Assembly: GCF_018131005.1 (NCBI RefSeq)
Contig: NZ_JAFCJK010000008.1
Location: forward strand, 124,001 to 188,000
Reading direction: 5' to 3'
DNA: 64,000 bases
DNA from: Bradyrhizobium lablabi
GTDB lineage: Bacteria; Pseudomonadota; Alphaproteobacteria; Rhizobiales; Xanthobacteraceae
Below are positions 60,477-64,000 of the stretch, one piece after another (position 1 is the first letter of the stretch; every line of letters begins with the position of its first letter). Both the position numbers and the translations under genes were made by a program. The notes below the pieces were generated by a model. It made no database searches. It was not told the origin of the DNA and saw only the letters and a program-made list of their open reading frames with translations.

Positions 60477-61655
60477 ATGGTGGACAATCCGCACGGCGCG
60501 ATGTTTCGCGTCATCGTGCCGAACCAGCACAGCCGTGTCACCAATGCCGAGCTGTTCTTCGATCTTGTCTTCGTCTTTGGGGTTACACAGCTTTCACACA
60601 CGCTGCTCCACGATTTCACCCCACTCGGTGCGGTGCAGGTCACGCTGCTGTTTCTCGCGGTCTGGTGGGTGTGGGTCTATACGACCTGGGTCACCAACTG
60701 GCTCAACCCGGAACTGACTCCGGTCCGCATCCTGCTGTTCCTGCTCATGCTGGGCGGGCTCGTGCTGTCGACGTCGATCCCGACCGCTTTCGAGGGACGC
60801 GGGCTGTGGTTTGCCATCGCCTACGCGGCCATGCAGGTCGGCCGCACCCTGTTCTGGCTTTTGGCAACGCCGGCTCACCGAACGGCTGTGCGCCACAACG
60901 CAATCCGGATCCTGACGTGGTTGTCCAGCTCGGCAGTGTTCTGGATTTTGGGCGGCTTCGCCGAAGGGGAAACGCGGCTGTGGCTGTGGGTCGTGGCGCT
61001 GACGATCGAATATGTCGCGCCGGCAGCGCGGTTCTGGACGCCGAAGCTCGGGTTTTCCTCGATTGAAGCCTGGTCCGTCGAGGGCGGCCATATGGCCGAG
61101 CGTTGCTCCTTGTTCGTCATCATCGCGCTCGGTGAAGCCATTGTCGTGGACGGCGCGACTTTTGCCGAACTGACCTGGACAGGCGAGAACGTGGCCGCTT
61201 TTGTGTCGGCGTTGGCCGCCAGCATCGCGATGTGGTGGATTTATTTCCACAAGGGCGCCGAGGCCGGCGCGGAAATGATCTCGAGATCGGCCGAGTCAGG
61301 GCGCGTGGCGCGGCTGGCCTACACCTATCTCCACATGCCGATCGTGGGTGGCATCATCCTGACCGCTGTTGCCGACGAACTGGTCCTCAAGCACCCGACT
61401 GGCCATTCCGATATCAAGATAATTGTGAGCGCGGTTGGCGGTCCGTTGCTGTTCCTGATCGGAACGATCCTGTTCAAGTACGCGATCCGCAACTTCCTGC
61501 AGCTCTCGCATGGCGTCGGCATCATCGCGCTGGCGGTGGCAGCTTACTTCGCGCACGATATGTCGCCGCTCATGCTCTCGATTCTCACCAGCGCGATCAT
61601 GATCGTGGTCGCGGCGTGGGAATCGATCTCGCTGCGCTCGCCGGCGGAAGAATAG
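60477..61655 (+). CDS. Low temperature requirement protein A (LtrA)
   Basis: A 392-residue membrane protein with about ten helices. RVTNAELFFDLVFVFGVTQL is the LtrA N-terminal hallmark; AVWWVWVYTTWVTNWLNPEL, ERCSLFVIIALGEAIVVDGA and the AARFWTPKLGF stretch follow the family. Known only from a Listeria cold-growth phenotype; molecular role unknown. I take ATG 60477 rather than the TTG one codon before. It ends nine bases before the convergent egtD stop. Confidence 0.9.
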   Translation: MVDNPHGAMFRVIVPNQHSRVTNAELFFDLVFVFGVTQLSHTLLHDFTPLGAVQVTLLFLAVWWVWVYTTWVTNWLNPELTPVRILLFLLMLGGLVLSTSIPTAFEGRGLWFAIAYAAMQVGRTLFWLLATPAHRTAVRHNAIRILTWLSSSAVFWILGGFAEGETRLWLWVVALTIEYVAPAARFWTPKLGFSSIEAWSVEGGHMAERCSLFVIIALGEAIVVDGATFAELTWTGENVAAFVSALAASIAMWWIYFHKGAEAGAEMISRSAESGRVARLAYTYLHMPIVGGIILTAVADELVLKHPTGHSDIKIIVSAVGGPLLFLIGTILFKYAIRNFLQLSHGVGIIALAVAAYFAHDMSPLMLSILTSAIMIVVAAWESISLRSPAEE

Positions 61656-61664
61656 TCCGGATCA

Positions 61665-62636
61665 TCAGCCGGACGCCGCCAGCGCGTGCACGGAAAACAT
61701 CCGTGCCGCATCGGTCCAGGATTCGCGCACGGCCCAGCCTGCGCTGCGGGCGAGCGTGGTGAAGCGCTCGAGGCTGTATTTGTAGCTGTTCTCGGTATGG
61801 ATGCTCTCGCCGGGGCGGAACGAGAATGTGTTGTCGAGGATGCGCACGGTCTGGGCTTTGCGGCTGATCAGGTGCATCTCGACGCGGTGGCGATCGCGAT
61901 TGTAGATCGAGCGGTGCTTGAAGGCGGACAGATCGAAATTGCCGCCGAGCTCGCGGTTGATGCGAACGAGCACGTTGAGATTGAAGCGCGCGGTGACTCC
62001 AGCCGCATCGTTATAGGCGTCGTAGAGAACGCGCTCGTCCTTCTCGAGATCGACACCGATGATCATCTGCGCACCGCGGCCGAGGATCCTGCGGGCGCTG
62101 CGCAGAAACGCACCCGCCTCCTGGGGCTCGAAATTGCCGAGCGTCGAACCGGGAAAGAATCCGACTTTCGGCATGCTGGCCACGGCCTCCGGAAGGGCAA
62201 ACGGTGTGGTGAAGTCGGCCGCGACGGGATAGATGCCGAGCGCGGGGAAATCCTTGCGCAGAGCGGCCGCCTGCGCGTTGAGGAAATCGCCCGATATGTC
62301 GACCGGGACATAGGCGCCGAAGTCGCAATGCTCGAGCAACAAGCGCACCTTGGTGGTGGCGCCTGCGCCGAACTCGACCAGCGCCGCGCCGTCAGGGATG
62401 ATTGAGGCGATCTCGCCGCCGCGGTCGCGCAGGATGCCGAGCTCGGTGCGCGTTGGGTAATATTCCGGCAGCACCGTGATCTGCTCGAACAGCTCGGAGC
62501 CCGCGGCATCGTAGAAATATTTCGGCGACAGCCGTTTCGGGTGGCGGGCGAGATCGCCGATCACGTCGTCGGCGAAGATCGAGGTTGCTTCGTCGAATGG
62601 ATATGCTTTGGCCAAAGCGGCGGCATGCACATTCAT
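61665..62636 (-). CDS. egtD: L-histidine N-alpha-methyltransferase EgtD
   Basis: A 323-residue SAM enzyme making hercynine (trimethylhistidine) for ergothioneine. PKRLSPKYFYDAAGSELFEQ, ITVLPEYYPTRTELGILRDR, ALVEFGAGATTKVRLLLEHC (SAM-binding), FFPGSTLGNFEPQEAGAFLR and ENSYKYSLERF are the EgtD signatures. Second gene of egtB-egtD, 53 bases after egtB. Confidence 0.96.
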   Translation of the reverse strand: MNVHAAALAKAYPFDEATSIFADDVIGDLARHPKRLSPKYFYDAAGSELFEQITVLPEYYPTRTELGILRDRGGEIASIIPDGAALVEFGAGATTKVRLLLEHCDFGAYVPVDISGDFLNAQAAALRKDFPALGIYPVAADFTTPFALPEAVASMPKVGFFPGSTLGNFEPQEAGAFLRSARRILGRGAQMIIGVDLEKDERVLYDAYNDAAGVTARFNLNVLVRINRELGGNFDLSAFKHRSIYNRDRHRVEMHLISRKAQTVRILDNTFSFRPGESIHTENSYKYSLERFTTLARSAGWAVRESWTDAARMFSVHALAASG

Positions 62637-62689
62637 GGTACTCTCCTGAACGCGCTTACCGGCGCGCTATAGATGTCAACAGGGATCGG

Positions 62690-63949
62690 TCAGGCGTAGT
62701 CTGCGAGGCGTAACCCCGTGAATTGCCAGCGATGGTGCGGGTAGAAGAAGTTGCGGTAGGTAACGCGGCTGTGACCTGCCGGCGTCGCCAGCGACGAGCC
62801 GCGCAGCACGAACTGGTTGACCATGAACTTGCCGTTGTATTCGCCGAGCGCGCCTTCGATCGCGCGATAGCCGGGATAGGGCGAATAGGAGCTGCGGGTC
62901 CATTGCCAGACAATGCCGTAGGCGTCGTTGAGCTGGCCCGCGCGGGCGGCGACCTCCCATTCCATTTCGGTCGGCAGGTGCTTGCCGGCCCAGCGGGCGA
63001 AGGCGTCCGCTTCGTAGTAGCTGACATGACAGACCGGCGCCGCCGGATCGATCGGCTGCAGGCCACCGAGCGTCATCATCATCCACTCGCCGTCGATCTC
63101 GCGCCAATGGCCGGGTGCCTGCCAGCCCTCGTTGCTCACAGTGGCGAAGCCATCCATCAGCCACAGCGTTGCGGTCGAATAGCCGCCGTCCGTCATGAAG
63201 GCGGACCACTCGGCGTTGGTGACGAGATTCCGGGCAAGCTTGACCGGGCCGACAAGGGCGCGGTGCGCGGGCCTCTCATTGTCGAAATGGAAGCCGTCGT
63301 CAGCATGACCCACGGTGTGGATGCCTTCGTTCAGCGTGAGCCATTCCGCAGGTCCGCGCTTCGAGGCCGGGAAACGCCAGGCAGGATCGTAGGCAGGCGG
63401 GATTGGATTCTGCGCGAACGCATGCAGGATATCGGTGAACATCAGCTCCTGATGCTGCTGCTCGTGATTGAGGCCGACCTCGATCAGCGGCACAAGTTGA
63501 CGAAGCTTTGCCTCTCCGGCTGTCTCGAAAAACTTGACGACCTTTGTGTCGACGTGTCGGCGATAGGCGGTCACTTCATCGGCGCCTGGTCGGGTCAGAT
63601 GGCCGCGCTGGTGGCGGGCGTGCCGCGGGCCGGCGCTGACGTAATAGGAATTGAAGAGATAGGCGTAGTCGGGATGAAATGGCTTATAGCCGTCGACATG
63701 CTCGCCAAGCAGAAACTGCTCGAAGAACCAGGTGGTGTGGGCGCGATGCCATTTGGCGGGGCTCGCATCGGGCATCGACTGAATCAACTGGTCTTCGGGC
63801 GACAACGGCGCGGTGCGCCGCTCGGTCTCGCCGCGGACGGCGAGATAGGCGTCAACCAGCCGCTGGGCCAGGGAGCCGGACTCGGAAAGCAGTGACGGGG
63901 AGGCGGCGGAAAGGGCAGCCGCGGCAGATGGTGGTGTCGTCACGATCAT
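62690..63949 (-). CDS. egtB: Iron-dependent sulfoxide synthase EgtB
   Basis: A 419-residue EgtB joining a thiol (cysteine or gamma-glutamylcysteine) to hercynine. The N-terminal DinB-like domain has the iron His set: H68 or H71 in KWHRAHTTWFFEQFLLGEH, and H162, H166 in GLNHEQQHQELM. The C-terminal FGE-sulfatase-like domain reads RNLVTNAEWSAFMTDGGYST, VCHVSYYEADAFARWAGKHL, PTEMEWEVAARAG and ends VTYRNFFYPHHRWQFTGLRL. First gene of egtB-egtD. No egtE or egtC is seen within the window. Confidence 0.96.
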   Translation of the reverse strand: MIVTTPPSAAAALSAASPSLLSESGSLAQRLVDAYLAVRGETERRTAPLSPEDQLIQSMPDASPAKWHRAHTTWFFEQFLLGEHVDGYKPFHPDYAYLFNSYYVSAGPRHARHQRGHLTRPGADEVTAYRRHVDTKVVKFFETAGEAKLRQLVPLIEVGLNHEQQHQELMFTDILHAFAQNPIPPAYDPAWRFPASKRGPAEWLTLNEGIHTVGHADDGFHFDNERPAHRALVGPVKLARNLVTNAEWSAFMTDGGYSTATLWLMDGFATVSNEGWQAPGHWREIDGEWMMMTLGGLQPIDPAAPVCHVSYYEADAFARWAGKHLPTEMEWEVAARAGQLNDAYGIVWQWTRSSYSPYPGYRAIEGALGEYNGKFMVNQFVLRGSSLATPAGHSRVTYRNFFYPHHRWQFTGLRLADYA

Positions 63950-64000
63950 CTCCGGTTCTTCAAGGAAACGTTGCTTCAGCGGACTGGTTCCCGGCAGAGG

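Overview
The window looks like a chromosome segment of a Bradyrhizobium-type alphaproteobacterium. The evidence is high GC with strongly GC-biased third codon positions, a GAAC-N7-GAAC SOS box before recA, a eukaryote-like NADP isocitrate dehydrogenase, a DUF1476 protein, the small-PurL/PurS/PurQ system, egtB-egtD, and several families of palindromic intergenic repeats that I recall from Bradyrhizobium/Rhodopseudomonas genomes. No database was searched; family names come from motif recognition.

Layout. 1-850: tail of an IS110-type insertion sequence. 850-5014: secreted arylsulfatase, a membrane methyltransferase and a large structured repeat. 5024-16000: mostly lone metabolic or hypothetical genes (MmyB-type regulator facing two small membrane proteins, FrnE-like DsbA, NIPSNAP, BioF2-type acetyltransferase, PQQ dehydrogenase with a C-terminal anchor, hotdog thioesterase, amidase) plus two related small secreted proteins with a DPW motif. 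16359-28166: core block of SOS-controlled recA, gcvT-gcvH-gcvP behind a tandem glycine riboswitch, alaS, a cyclic-nucleotide-gated K+ channel and icd. 29354-30550: a TrmJ-DUF559 fusion. 30551-41000: repeat-rich accessory stretch (TPP enzyme, SDR, DUF3303, VIT protein plus putative porin, formamidase-like hydrolase, glycine-rich secreted protein, small envelope proteins).

41192-47934: a probable co-transcribed cluster behind a sigma-54-like promoter: OsmC protein, an acyl-CoA-dehydrogenase-fold flavoprotein without the usual catalytic Glu, a two-domain rhodanese, a Tat-exported binding protein with a Cys/His-rich leader, permease, ATPase and cyanase. I read it as a nitrogen-controlled cyanate system that may also process a sulfur-containing precursor such as thiocyanate. 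This is the most interesting unit in the window. It is followed by two genes (MEKHLA, TPP enzyme) that lie between cynS and a decayed second copy of the cynS 3' end, which suggests a past duplication or insertion.

51127-64000: secreted protein, DUF1476, then purC-purS-purQ-(TctC-type binding protein)-(thioesterase)-purL, an acyltransferase, DUF1328, DUF427, bolA, LtrA and the ergothioneine genes egtB-egtD. No tRNA, rRNA, CRISPR array or replication origin was seen.
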